This document shows, in pieces, positions 43,737-52,618 of a stretch of DNA of 64,000 bases (the stretch's first letter is position 1; the number at the start of each line of letters is the position of its first letter). The notes under the pieces are model-generated. The model was not told where the DNA came from and did not search any database. It saw only the letters and a list, made by a program, of their open reading frames with translations. Both the position numbers and the translations under genes were made by a program. Location: positions 124,001 to 188,000 of the forward strand of contig JAITMC010000002.1 of the NCBI GenBank assembly GCA_031277615.1, given 5' to 3'. Source of the DNA: Chryseobacterium sp. GTDB lineage: Bacteria > Bacteroidota > Bacteroidia > Flavobacteriales > Weeksellaceae.

Positions 43737-43771
43737 ATCATTTGCCGGTCCGGCCAACTTCTTTTCTTCTG

Positions 43772-43779
43772 CAAAGATA
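43772..43779 (-). promoter_or_regulatory. -7 box for the YkgJ-family gene
   Basis: The plus strand reads CAAAGATA, which is TATCTTTG on the minus strand. A TTTG lies 24 bases upstream (slightly long) within the palindrome at 43800-43820. Confidence 0.48.
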
Positions 43780-43792
43780 AAATATTGTTTTC

Positions 43793-43919
43793 ATGAAATT
43801 TATCAAAAGTTTTTTGATAACAGGATAGAAAGGTTATAACAGATTTCAGGTTTTAGGAGCTATTATACAGATAAACCTCTGATTATGAAATTTATCAAGT
43901 CCGGAATTGAGTTTATCAA
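43793..43919. promoter_or_regulatory. TTATCAA-type palindrome and repeats upstream of the truncated haemoglobin gene
   Basis: TTATCAAAA-GTT-TTTTGATAA (43800-43820) is a perfect 9-base inverted repeat. ATGAAATTTATCAA occurs at 43793-43806 and 43885-43898, and TTGAGTTTATCAA (an imperfect TTGA-N5-TCAA dyad) at 43907-43919. It looks like a regulator-binding region in the divergent spacer. TTGA...TCAA recalls CRP/FNR-type sites, but spacing is one base off the FNR consensus. Confidence 0.45.
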
Positions 43920-43931
43920 TGGAAATTGCTG

Positions 43932-43939
43932 TACATTTG
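43932..43939 (+). promoter_or_regulatory. -7 box abutting the truncated haemoglobin start
   Basis: TACATTTG matches TAnnTTTG and ends only four bases before ATG 43944, so transcription would begin at or just inside the start codon (leaderless). Confidence 0.45.
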
Positions 43940-43943
43940 AGGT

Positions 43944-44324
43944 ATGAAAAAACTGGAATCCCGGGAAGATATTGAGCACCTGGTCAATGCATTCTATGCC
44001 AAAGTTGTTAAAGATGAGACCATTGGATTTTTCTTCAACGATATAGCAAAAGTAGACTGGGACAAACACCTTCCTAAAATGTACTCATTCTGGGAATCGA
44101 TCCTGTTCGGACAGATGACCTATAAAGGCAACCCGATGGGAGTCCATTTCCCGATCAATGAAATCCAGGCTATGGAGCAGAAACATTTCGACCGTTGGCT
44201 GGAACTCTGGAGACAGACCATTGAAGAAAATTTTGCCGGAGAAAATGCCGACATGGCCATTTATAAGTCTGAAAATATTGCCAGACTGATGGCTTTCAAA
44301 ATGGAACTGGCCAGAAGGCTTTAA
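43944..44324 (+). CDS. Group III truncated haemoglobin
   Basis: The 126-residue protein has the short globin fold. Family features are EHLVNAFYAKVVKDETIGFF, the invariant DWDKHLPKMYSFWESILFG, GNPMGVHFPIN and the proximal haem His in EQKHFDRWLELW. Group III members bind O2 or NO and are linked to NO detoxification or microaerobic respiration. The frame lies immediately after a -7-like box, so a leaderless mRNA is plausible. Confidence 0.92.
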   Translation: MKKLESREDIEHLVNAFYAKVVKDETIGFFFNDIAKVDWDKHLPKMYSFWESILFGQMTYKGNPMGVHFPINEIQAMEQKHFDRWLELWRQTIEENFAGENADMAIYKSENIARLMAFKMELARRL

Positions 44325-44366
44325 TCACTCCTCTGCTCTTAGTTATTATGGATTTGTTTTACTCTG

Positions 44367-45437
44367 CTAAGGAACGATTACCGTAAAAATATAGGCCGCC
44401 AGGTTCACCAGGAGCACGGTTCCGTACAGAATATTGGTTTTTCCACGGCTTAGGGAAAGCATGACAATAAATACCGATAACGAAAGCAGGATAATATCCT
44501 TTTTATCCAATCCCAGCACTAAAGGGATATCATACATAATGCAGACTGTAGAAACCGCCGGAATGGTAAGCCCTATACTTGCGAGCGCAGATCCCAGGGC
44601 CAGATTTAAGCTGGACTGTATCTGATTGCTTCTGGCAGCCCGTATAGCCGCTACTCCTTCAGGAAGCAGTACAACCGCTGCAATGATCACCCCAACCAGG
44701 GATTTAGGAGCTCCTATGCTCTGTACCATGTCTTCAATGGTTCCGGAAAGTCCTTTCGCCATCATCACAACAATCGCCAGGCAGATAATAAGAAAGCCAA
44801 AGCTTATCATTGTTTTCGTTAAGGTAGGAATATAATGTTCTTCAGGATGCTCATCAGGAACAATAAAATAGCTTCTGTGTCTTACCGTCTGAACCATCAG
44901 GAATACGCCATAGATCACCAGACAGGCAATAGATACAAAAACAAGCTGAGCTTCGTTATAGAAAGGTCCGTTGACGCTGGAAGTAAAGTTAGGAAGAACA
45001 AGCGTGAGAATGAGAATAGAAACAATACTTACCAGGTACGTTGTTGCGGATGTTCTGGCAAAGAACTGTTCATGATATTTTACACCGCCTACGAGGATAC
45101 AGATCCCCAAAATCCCGTTCAGGATCAGCATGACTGCGGCAAAAACCGTATCACGGGCCAGTGTGATCGCCTGATCTCCACCGGCAACCATCAGTGAGAT
45201 GATGAGCGCGACTTCAATAATGGTGATACAGAGTGCAAGAATAATGGTTCCGAAAGGTTCTCCTACTTTATGGGCCACAACTTCGGCATGATGTACGGCA
45301 GACAAAACACTTCCCGTAAGAAGAATACCTGCAATAATATCATAAATAACGCCCCCACCCATCAGTCCGGAAAAGTAATACCCTACCGCCAGGACAGGAA
45401 AAATATACGTGTAATGTAAAAGTTCTCTTAATCTCAT
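44367..45437 (-). CDS. chaA: Calcium/proton antiporter of the CaCA superfamily
   Basis: The 356-residue membrane protein has about 11 transmembrane segments. Two duplicated alpha-repeats with acidic residues are seen: VAHKVGEPFGTIILALCITI with IEVALI near residues 55-78, and VLLPEGVAAIRAARSNQIQS with LGSALASIGL near 252-290. It exports Ca2+ (and possibly Na+ or K+) in exchange for H+. It runs convergently to the truncated haemoglobin gene with a 42-base gap. Confidence 0.9.
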   Translation of the reverse strand: MRLRELLHYTYIFPVLAVGYYFSGLMGGGVIYDIIAGILLTGSVLSAVHHAEVVAHKVGEPFGTIILALCITIIEVALIISLMVAGGDQAITLARDTVFAAVMLILNGILGICILVGGVKYHEQFFARTSATTYLVSIVSILILTLVLPNFTSSVNGPFYNEAQLVFVSIACLVIYGVFLMVQTVRHRSYFIVPDEHPEEHYIPTLTKTMISFGFLIICLAIVVMMAKGLSGTIEDMVQSIGAPKSLVGVIIAAVVLLPEGVAAIRAARSNQIQSSLNLALGSALASIGLTIPAVSTVCIMYDIPLVLGLDKKDIILLSLSVFIVMLSLSRGKTNILYGTVLLVNLAAYIFTVIVP

Positions 45438-45503
45438 AAAGTGTCTACAAAATACGAAAACTATGTGAATTTTGAAATATCCTAAGATAATATTAATGAT
45501 ATT

Positions 45504-45857
45504 TTAATGTCCCCATAGATTAAAGTCCTGAAAATCTGTCAACATATGGAATAAAAGACCAACCGCAATAATTCTTGGAGTTCCTTTGAAAAACAGCATC
45601 AAAAAATACACCGCAATGGCATAATAGGAATGTAAAAAATGAAATCCTATACTGTTTCTGGACGGATCGAAAACAGGATCGGCAAAAAGGTGGTCCAGAT
45701 CAACCAGCATGGTCGCAAGCATGATAAAATAAGCTTTTTTCCAGTTTTTACGGAAAAATATCAATGCGATAAACACCGGGAATACCAGGTGTAAAAAATA
45801 GTGGGTGATTTGTTTTATCAGGGGCAGGTCAGTAAGCATCATCATTATTATTGACAA
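45504..45857 (-). CDS. Small polytopic membrane protein (DUF6122-like)
   Basis: The 117-residue protein has about four membrane segments. Motifs ITHYFLHLVFPVFIAL, MLVDLDHLFADPVFDPSRNS and FHMLTDFQDFNLW are His/Asp-rich and could bind metal, similar to membrane-bound metal-dependent hydrolases. From memory it fits DUF6122, without a search. It follows the gene at 45879 by 21 bases and is likely the last gene of that operon. Confidence 0.78.
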   Translation of the reverse strand: MSIIMMMLTDLPLIKQITHYFLHLVFPVFIALIFFRKNWKKAYFIMLATMLVDLDHLFADPVFDPSRNSIGFHFLHSYYAIAVYFLMLFFKGTPRIIAVGLLFHMLTDFQDFNLWGH

Positions 45858-45878
45858 ATCATTTTTGGAATGAAAAAA

Positions 45879-47117
45879 TTATCTTCTTAAAATAAGAGGC
45901 AGATCTCCTTTTTTAACTTTGAGTTTAAGGTAATGGTTTTGTGCCCTGTTTCCGTAGAAAATATATTCAATATCGGAAATCAGCTTTTTCTCAGATTCCG
46001 TTAAGCTGCTTAAGGATGAATACAGCAGAGCATTATTTCTGATAAAAATATAATTTTCTTTCTGGTTCTGAGGAAGAGAAACCGGATTTCTGACAGACCT
46101 TATGACAACTTCTTTCTGATCCCGGGAAACCTTATTCGGCTGAAACGGGATAGCTGTAAACTGTTGTTGCTCATTGATCCATTTTTTATACTGAAAATAA
46201 GACCATGTCTTTTCCGGATCCATACTTTGAAAGGCGATCATATAATCGGGTTGAACGATCTTCTGATAGGTCTTCTGCTCTACTTCATTGAAGTTGTCAT
46301 CATAACCGTAAGTAACAATCGTATCGTTCACCTGAACCAGGTCAGCGGCTGCCGTCATCCCTTTTATGGCGGAAGAATCACTGATCGCCCGGTCAAAAAA
46401 ACGTCCGAAAGTCCTGATATTTCCGGCATCCAGCTCTGCCTGCAAAAAATGGCCTTTTTCCTGAAGTCCGGCTATAACCGGTGTAAACAGATCTGTTTCC
46501 GAAGTATTTTTCAATTCAATTTCATCATCGTTCAGCTCAATGGAAAAATTACGGATCTTTTGCCCGGAGATCAGAGAAAAGCTTCCCAGGGTTCCACTGA
46601 TGAATTGTCCTGCATTCAGCTCTTTCTTTGCTGATGTTTTAAAGAATTCCGGAACTGAATTTTTAAATGCGCGGTCAGAAGTCCCGACAATGCAATATCC
46701 GTTTCCAACTTTAAAGAAAACCTGTTCTTTCTGATAGATCCCGTTTCCTTTATCTGCAAATTTCTGCTGTTTTAAGTAGGCTGAGAACCGTTGCTGATCC
46801 TTAAGCTCCAAGGCACTGTACCATTCTGTGAACTTTGTATCTTTCAGGTGGAATACCTGCAAAAAATCGGGGATACGAATCCCCGAATCTTTGAAAGAAA
46901 TATGTTCTTTTGTCTTTTCCGAATCACTGAACCAAAGCGAAGGATGCCCTGCCAGACTGAAAATATACTGTTGCGTCAGCTTTTTCACATCAATCAGTAC
47001 TACCGCATCTGCATTCTCCGGGACAAACTTTAATGTTTTGTCTTTATGAAAACACACAAAATAGATAACGGCAGCCAGCGGAAGGATCAGCCAGGCAATA
47101 AGCTTCTTTTTTCTCAT
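45879..47117 (-). CDS. Single-pass exported protein of unknown function
   Basis: The 412-residue protein has an N-terminal membrane anchor (MRKKKLIAWLILPLAAVIYFV), then KFVPENADAVVLIDVKKLTQ, resembling starts of DUF4836/DUF3352-like proteins (a stretch of form Pro-x-x-ala-val-ile-asp-x-lys-lys-leu). The body is Lys-rich, beta/helix mixed, and has no catalytic motif. Its start directly abuts the stop of the upstream gene (47118), with which it is co-transcribed. The upstream product begins with a similar MKLPKETVFYMEINGKQL, so the two may be distant paralogues. Confidence 0.7.
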   Translation of the reverse strand: MRKKKLIAWLILPLAAVIYFVCFHKDKTLKFVPENADAVVLIDVKKLTQQYIFSLAGHPSLWFSDSEKTKEHISFKDSGIRIPDFLQVFHLKDTKFTEWYSALELKDQQRFSAYLKQQKFADKGNGIYQKEQVFFKVGNGYCIVGTSDRAFKNSVPEFFKTSAKKELNAGQFISGTLGSFSLISGQKIRNFSIELNDDEIELKNTSETDLFTPVIAGLQEKGHFLQAELDAGNIRTFGRFFDRAISDSSAIKGMTAAADLVQVNDTIVTYGYDDNFNEVEQKTYQKIVQPDYMIAFQSMDPEKTWSYFQYKKWINEQQQFTAIPFQPNKVSRDQKEVVIRSVRNPVSLPQNQKENYIFIRNNALLYSSLSSLTESEKKLISDIEYIFYGNRAQNHYLKLKVKKGDLPLILRR

Positions 47118-49136
47118 CTACAGGATCGGTGCCTTTTTATCGGCTTCTTTTATTTTGAAGAACTCATCAAACAGGTCAAAGAAATACATCAGGCTGTTTT
47201 CAGAAGAGTTTTTAATGTTATAATCTATTTCGGTACGGATGCTTTCGTTCTTCACCTCTGTTTTATAATATACTTCCCCTGCATTTTTTCTGAGCATATC
47301 CAGTGTTTTTCTTTCAGAAGGGCTCTTGAATTCTTTTTCAAAACCTATCAGAAGTCTCTGCAGATCCAGTCTTCCGGATAACGGATATTTCGATGAGTCT
47401 TTCGACCATTTTTTAGAAACATCAGACTGATTTTTAGGATTGATATTATCGGTGAAAGAAGTAAGATATACAATGCCGTCTTTTACGGTAAAAAACATCT
47501 GATCCAGGTAACCTGTTGTCTTCTTTTCATCTTTGAAAGAGTAAAAATCCCCGTTTTTTGTGAATTTCTTGGCCAGTTCCTTATTCGTTACCAATAGGCT
47601 GAAAAGCCTGTTCCAGTAGCCTTCATTTTCAGTTGCAAAAGCAAAGGTAAAGTTTGGCACCATGACATCCTTGGTTTTCTGTACCGGTTTTTCGTTATAA
47701 TCTTCATCATATTCATAATCGGTGTAATCTACTTTTTTAGATTTCAGCTCATTCAGTACGAAAATTCCGTTTCCGGGTGCAATTTTGCTGATCGCTTCTT
47801 CATCCAGGATGATCTTTACGGTTTCCATTACCAGCTCTATTTCTTTCTGGTATTCTGCGTCTCCTGTATTTTTAAACAGGTCATACATCATATCGAAAGA
47901 TTTTTGACCATTGATATTCATCACGTAATATCCTAAGCTTTTATCACTGATCAACGCGGCCAGTTTTTTATTTTTCTTTCCTTTATAAACTTCCGAAATG
48001 CTTTTCTGAATGTCGGAATCTTTGTGCTGATAGTTATTCACAAGCTTTACTTTATCAGTATCAAAATACAGGTTATACACTGAATCCGAGTTGTACGCTT
48101 TTCCAAAGAACTGCCAGATACCGTAGTTTTTCATCATTCTGCCATACAGTCCTTCATTCACCATTCTTCCGTAATCCGTATAGATAAAGACATCAGAACC
48201 GGAATCACGGAAATTCAGCTTATCTTTCGGCACATCAATATTAAAATTGGAACTGAAATATCTGTCGAATCCATCTTCCGCCAGTTTTTTTACAACCTTG
48301 AAGTTCTCGCGCTGGATAGAATCCTGCTCTTTCTGATAGATAGAATCTGCTTCCGCAATATCATAATCGCCTTCCGCCATTTCCGGCTCTTCCTCATATT
48401 CCGGCTGTTTTTTCTCTTCCGGATATTGGTGATGCTTCTCCAGATATTTGATGTCTTTCTGGATTCTGGCAATTTCAGTATTGTTTTCTTTGATGCTTTC
48501 CCTGAGGTATTTGATCTGGTCTTTCAGGTCCTTAATTTCTTCTTTATAGTTGAAAGGTCTTTCAGCTTCCTCAATATAGGCACTGTCGACAATGGCAGCT
48601 GCCGCTGAATCTGCTACCACAGCAGCACTATCCACTGCCGCTTCCGTTGCCCATATATCCTTATAAGGTCTGGTATAGCTTACCAGGCTCAATACGGCAC
48701 GCTGATCATTCCAGGCCACAAACATATCATCATCAAGGTCTACATAGGAGTAATTCTTTTTCGGAGACACTTCCTGACCTTTCTTCTTGATCGAATGGAT
48801 GAATTCCTTAAATTTCTCTGTATTATTTAAAATAAAATGGGCATTGTAGGTTTTCACAGAGTCATTGAAGCATGCATAATGATACTGAGCATCATCATAT
48901 TTGATTCCGGTTTTGGAATAATCATTCCATGAAGCTTTTTCCTTGCTGCTTTTCGTCATTTCCTGCAGCAAAGGGTTAAACTTCTCCCAGTTGATTTTTT
49001 TATTAAGCTGTTTCCCGTTGATTTCCATATAGAATACGGTTTCTTTGGGAAGTTTCATACTGGTTTGTGCAAAAGCAAGCCCAAAACCGAAAAGTAAGAA
49101 TATGATCTTTTGTGTTTTTAAGAGAATAGATTTCAT
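47118..49136 (-). CDS. Large exported protein with coiled coil
   Basis: The 672-residue protein has signal peptide MKSILLKTQKIIFLLFGFG to about AFAQ, then an opening like DUF4836-type proteins (LPKETVFYMEINGKQLNKKI). A central coiled coil (about 198-240, KEEIKDLKDQIKYLRESIKE, NTEIARIQKDIKYLEKH) is followed by an acidic linker rich in Glu/Tyr/Pro. A second globular half (VDYTDYEYDEDYNEK and DKSLGYYVMNINGQKSFDMM) has no recognised fold. It is 20 bases downstream of the lipoprotein gene at 49157 and directly adjacent to 45879-47117. Confidence 0.72.
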   Translation of the reverse strand: MKSILLKTQKIIFLLFGFGLAFAQTSMKLPKETVFYMEINGKQLNKKINWEKFNPLLQEMTKSSKEKASWNDYSKTGIKYDDAQYHYACFNDSVKTYNAHFILNNTEKFKEFIHSIKKKGQEVSPKKNYSYVDLDDDMFVAWNDQRAVLSLVSYTRPYKDIWATEAAVDSAAVVADSAAAAIVDSAYIEEAERPFNYKEEIKDLKDQIKYLRESIKENNTEIARIQKDIKYLEKHHQYPEEKKQPEYEEEPEMAEGDYDIAEADSIYQKEQDSIQRENFKVVKKLAEDGFDRYFSSNFNIDVPKDKLNFRDSGSDVFIYTDYGRMVNEGLYGRMMKNYGIWQFFGKAYNSDSVYNLYFDTDKVKLVNNYQHKDSDIQKSISEVYKGKKNKKLAALISDKSLGYYVMNINGQKSFDMMYDLFKNTGDAEYQKEIELVMETVKIILDEEAISKIAPGNGIFVLNELKSKKVDYTDYEYDEDYNEKPVQKTKDVMVPNFTFAFATENEGYWNRLFSLLVTNKELAKKFTKNGDFYSFKDEKKTTGYLDQMFFTVKDGIVYLTSFTDNINPKNQSDVSKKWSKDSSKYPLSGRLDLQRLLIGFEKEFKSPSERKTLDMLRKNAGEVYYKTEVKNESIRTEIDYNIKNSSENSLMYFFDLFDEFFKIKEADKKAPIL

Positions 49137-49156
49137 GGATGAAAAGTATTTTTTTT

Positions 49157-49825
49157 TTATTGAAAGATAATCGTGTTTTGCATCTGTTTTTTCTGGAGGA
49201 TCAGGTCCAGAACATCTGCTTCAAGCTTTACGGCTTTCCTGTTCGGAGAAAGCAGGTAAGAACTGTTGGATTGTGATTTTACCGTATTTTCAAACTGCAG
49301 TACGGAAGTGTATTTGGCATTGTTAAAGACCTCTTTATCTGCCTTGCTCATCTTGTCGTAATCTGCTTTAAAGGTATTGGTTTTATTTCTGGTGAATGTT
49401 TTTTTCTCAAGGTTCTGGCCATAGATCTGTGTAGGGATCATTTTACCCAGAATATTCTTTGCTTTCAGCTGCTCCAGCCCGGCATTGATATTTTCAATTT
49501 TTTTAAAATGACAGCTCAGCTTAATAATGTAGTTATCAAAATCCATGGTGGTCTTTACATTGCTGATTCCCGGTGTGGCTTTAAAAATCCTGGCTGCTTC
49601 ACTGATCTTATTTTCAATTTCTGCTTTTTTGGGAACTTTTTTACCGTTGATGGTCTCCATTTTAGAGATGGAAGCCAGTCTTGTTTTGCTTTTACTGGCA
49701 TTCACAATAATGGTGTACTCCCCTGTTCCGTCTGCTTTTACAGAAGCTTTATCCAGAATATCGAAACAGCTTGTAAGCAGCAGCAAAGGAAAGCACAGCA
49801 AAAACAACGTGATTATATTTTTCAT
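49157..49825 (-). CDS. Lipoprotein heading the 45.5-49.8 kb operon
   Basis: The 222-residue lipoprotein starts at ATG 49825 (MKNIITLFLLCFPLLLLTSC); an upstream ATG at 49846 is in frame but adds a non-signal prefix and overlaps the -7 box. The mature part begins FDILDKASVKADGTGEYTI with a hint of an Ig-like beta domain; later parts (FKKIENINAGLEQLKAKNIL) are helical. Nothing identifies function. It is the first gene of the operon with the two large exported proteins and the small membrane protein. Confidence 0.68.
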   Translation of the reverse strand: MKNIITLFLLCFPLLLLTSCFDILDKASVKADGTGEYTIIVNASKSKTRLASISKMETINGKKVPKKAEIENKISEAARIFKATPGISNVKTTMDFDNYIIKLSCHFKKIENINAGLEQLKAKNILGKMIPTQIYGQNLEKKTFTRNKTNTFKADYDKMSKADKEVFNNAKYTSVLQFENTVKSQSNSSYLLSPNRKAVKLEADVLDLILQKKQMQNTIIFQ

Positions 49826-49843
49826 AATTGAGTTTTTAAAATA

Positions 49844-49851
49844 CAAAACTA
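49844..49851 (-). promoter_or_regulatory. -7 box of the 45.5-49.8 kb operon
   Basis: The minus strand reads TAGTTTTG, matching TAnnTTTG, 18 bases upstream of the ATG at 49825. Confidence 0.45.
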
Positions 49852-49915
49852 CTTAATTTTTTATCGTATAAAAATACCTGAATCCACTGATATTTTATCT
49901 CCTGAAGAATCGCTT

Positions 49916-50638
49916 CTAAATCCTTCCTTTCAGATAATCCTGCCTCACTTCCTCATCCAGCTTTTCAATAGCATATCTCAGGCAGGTTCTGGGCATTTCT
50001 CTGTAATATTGGTTAAGGTAAGAGATCAGCTCCTGTTCATTTTTATTTCCCATTTCCCTCAGCAGCCATCCGTTGGCTTTGTGCATCAGGTCGTGCGGAT
50101 GTTTCAGGTTTTGGGTAACCAGTTCTTTAGTCAGCTCATAGAAACCTTTTTTGACGTAATGCATCGTCCCTACTACGGCGATTCTTTTATGCCACATCTC
50201 TTCAGAATCAGCAAGTTCCTTCAACAGGCTTTCTTTTTGATTTTCAAAGGCATACCGTCCTAATATTTTATAACAGCTTGAATCTACCAGATCCCAGTTA
50301 TTCACATATTGAAGATGGCCCAGATAAAAGGAAATAATTTCCTCTTTTACCTTTTGATCTTTTGTTTTTTCAAATTTTGAGATCAGTATAAAAAGTGCGG
50401 TCAGCCTGTGCTCATGATATGCTGATGAAAGCAGGCTGCTTAATTCCTCCAGATTTATTTTAGCATAATATTCTTTAGCCACCGATCTCTGGTCCGGAAC
50501 CTTTACCCCAAGAAACAAATCGCCCTCCCCGTACTCGCCTTTTCCCGTTTTGAAAAATCTTGGAAAGAATTCAGCTTTTTCAGGAATGGAAAGCACTGCT
50601 AAGGCTTCCCGGATTTCTTTAAGGATATTACCGGACAT
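49916..50638 (-). CDS. DNA alkylation repair protein (AlkD-like HEAT-repeat fold)
   Basis: The 240-residue all-helical protein resembles AlkD glycosylases, which remove bulky or positively charged alkylated bases. It has the family block YVNNWDLVDSSCYKIL, which contains the catalytic Asp, and further helices LADSEEMWHKRIAVVGTMHY and LKHPHDLMHKANGWLLREMG. It follows the antiporter gene by 36 bases on the same strand. Confidence 0.9.
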   Translation of the reverse strand: MSGNILKEIREALAVLSIPEKAEFFPRFFKTGKGEYGEGDLFLGVKVPDQRSVAKEYYAKINLEELSSLLSSAYHEHRLTALFILISKFEKTKDQKVKEEIISFYLGHLQYVNNWDLVDSSCYKILGRYAFENQKESLLKELADSEEMWHKRIAVVGTMHYVKKGFYELTKELVTQNLKHPHDLMHKANGWLLREMGNKNEQELISYLNQYYREMPRTCLRYAIEKLDEEVRQDYLKGRI

Positions 50639-50674
50639 CTTTTAAACGGATTTTCATGAACAAATAATTAACGT

Positions 50675-51961
50675 TTACGGATGTTCTTCCAAAACAATAT
50701 TCTCCTGCTCTTTTTCCTCCTTCTCAATCTGCTTGGGATTGGCCACTTTGGCAATGGTAAGCCCCTGAACAATAATGGAGAACACCACTACACAGTAGGT
50801 GATACTTAAAATAATCTCACTGTATTCACTCTTCGGAATAGACATCGCCAATGCAATGGAAACCCCGCCACGGATTCCCCCCCAAACCAGAACTTTTACC
50901 GTCTGCGGACTGAACCTTGTCCTTAAAGACATAAATTTCGTTGGGCCCCAGATTGAAATAAATCTTGCCAGTAAAACCACCACGATCGCTAAAAGACCCG
51001 GAAGCATAAAATGCTTAAGATCTTTGATCATCAGAAGCTCAAATCCGATAAACAGGAACAATACAGCATTCAGGATCTCATCGATCAGCTCCCAGAATTT
51101 GATCAGGTAATCCTGGGTAATGGATTTCATTTTAAATCTCACATTGAAATTCCCCATAAATAAACCTGCGGCAACCATCGTAAGCGGTCCCGAAATATGC
51201 AGCTGTCTGGCCACAAGATAGCCTCCCATAACCACAGAAAGCGTTACCAGAACAGAAATAATGTAATCATCCACCTCACGCATCAGCCTGGAAGTAACCC
51301 ATCCCAGGAGAACACCAAGCAGGATTCCTCCGCCGGCTTCTTTCATCAGCAATAATCCTATATTTTCAACACCCAGATCCACTTCTTTACCAATGGCAAG
51401 CTGCATGACTACGGTAAATACCACAACCGCCATACCATCATTAAAAAGAGATTCTCCGGCTACTTTTGTTTCCAGGGACTTGGATACGTTGGCCTGTTTC
51501 AATACACTCAGTACCGCTACCGGATCAGTGGGCGAAATCAATGCACCAAATACCAGACAGTAAATAAAAGGCAGCTTAATCCCTACTAACGGAAGAAGAT
51601 AAAACATTCCGAATCCTACCACGAACGTAGAAATCACGACCCCGACTGTAGAAAATATGAGTACGGGCCGGAACTGTTCCTTGAGGTCATTGATGTTAAT
51701 ATGAATTCCTCCTGCAAAAAGAAGGAAATTAAGCATGGCCCCCATCAGAACTTCCGTAAAGTCAATACTGTTCATCAGCTTATTAAGATGTCCGAATGTT
51801 CTGGGAAGTACCGTTTCCCCAAACATGACCAGAAAAATGGAAACCACGATGGCAATCACCATGATCCCGATCGTACTGGGAAGTTTCAGGAACCTGTAAT
51901 TCAGGTAGGCAAATATGGATGCTAATACGATTAATGCTGAAAATGAATAATATAATTCCAC
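50675..51961 (-). CDS. Na+/H+ antiporter, CPA1 family
   Basis: The 428-residue protein has about 12 membrane segments. It has the CPA1 motifs LISPTDPVAVLSVLKQA and AGESLFNDGMAVVVF (the acidic transport site lies in the ND pair), and a long, charged C-terminus (KEEKEQENIVLEEHP). It exchanges Na+ or K+ for H+ to control pH and volume. It is part of a co-directional group with hflX and the small exported protein (18-base gap). Confidence 0.9.
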   Translation of the reverse strand: MELYYSFSALIVLASIFAYLNYRFLKLPSTIGIMVIAIVVSIFLVMFGETVLPRTFGHLNKLMNSIDFTEVLMGAMLNFLLFAGGIHININDLKEQFRPVLIFSTVGVVISTFVVGFGMFYLLPLVGIKLPFIYCLVFGALISPTDPVAVLSVLKQANVSKSLETKVAGESLFNDGMAVVVFTVVMQLAIGKEVDLGVENIGLLLMKEAGGGILLGVLLGWVTSRLMREVDDYIISVLVTLSVVMGGYLVARQLHISGPLTMVAAGLFMGNFNVRFKMKSITQDYLIKFWELIDEILNAVLFLFIGFELLMIKDLKHFMLPGLLAIVVVLLARFISIWGPTKFMSLRTRFSPQTVKVLVWGGIRGGVSIALAMSIPKSEYSEIILSITYCVVVFSIIVQGLTIAKVANPKQIEKEEKEQENIVLEEHP

Positions 51962-51979
51962 TAAGTGTTTTTTAAAAAA

Positions 51980-52618
51980 TTAATTTAATAGATCTAAATA
52001 GAGTATTTTGATATATAGTTTATCGTTTCCTTTTTCCCATATATCGAACATGCCGTCTTTATCCGGTTTTGATCCCCGGGTATAATCTTTTCCTATATTC
52101 AGGATGTTGAGCAGGATATATTCGTCTCCTACGGAATTGACCAGATAGGCTGTTTTTTCAGATTTTCCGTCTCCCGAACTTTTAATTCCTTCAGTAAGAG
52201 CCCGAAGCTGATTGAGATGATGGACAAAATTATTGCCGTCCTTCAGAGAATCATAGGCTCTGAGCAGGACGAGAATAACATCCAGATTCGTAGGATCTTT
52301 GGCATAAAGCTCTTTTCCCAGCTTGATACAGTCCGCAAAATGATTCTGCTTGAAAGCTTCAGCCAGGGTTTTAAAACGGTCATCTGTTGTTGAAATTTTA
52401 TCTTTTATAAAATTCCTCCCATAGTAAAGATGTTGGGTTTCAATACTGTCCAGAGATTTGGGAAATCCTTTATATTTAAAGATAAGTTTCTCGCAATTAT
52501 AGGGAGATTCCTGATTTTTGAGATTTTTCTCAATATTTTTTAAATCCACTTTTGATTTCTGGCTGAACCCAAAAACCGAAAACAGAATGAATAAAAGGAA
52601 AAAATGATATTTCATCAA
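51980..52618 (-). CDS. Small exported protein with TPR-like helices (DUF4919-like)
   Basis: The 212-residue protein has signal peptide MMKYHFFLLFILFSVFGFSQ. It has a helical middle with TPR-like spacing (FKQNHFADCIKLGKELYAKD, PTNLDVILVLLRAYDSLKDG), then a beta segment (NSVGDEYILLNILNIGKDYT). From memory it fits DUF4919, without a search. Its start overlaps the hflX stop by four bases (ATGA), so translation is coupled. Confidence 0.72.
   Translation of the reverse strand: MMKYHFFLLFILFSVFGFSQKSKVDLKNIEKNLKNQESPYNCEKLIFKYKGFPKSLDSIETQHLYYGRNFIKDKISTTDDRFKTLAEAFKQNHFADCIKLGKELYAKDPTNLDVILVLLRAYDSLKDGNNFVHHLNQLRALTEGIKSSGDGKSEKTAYLVNSVGDEYILLNILNIGKDYTRGSKPDKDGMFDIWEKGNDKLYIKILYLDLLN

Noticed and set aside
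43907-43919. FNR site
   Set aside because: The dyad TTGA-N5-TCAA is one base shorter than the FNR consensus TTGAT-N4-ATCAA, so it is only reported as a general repeat region.
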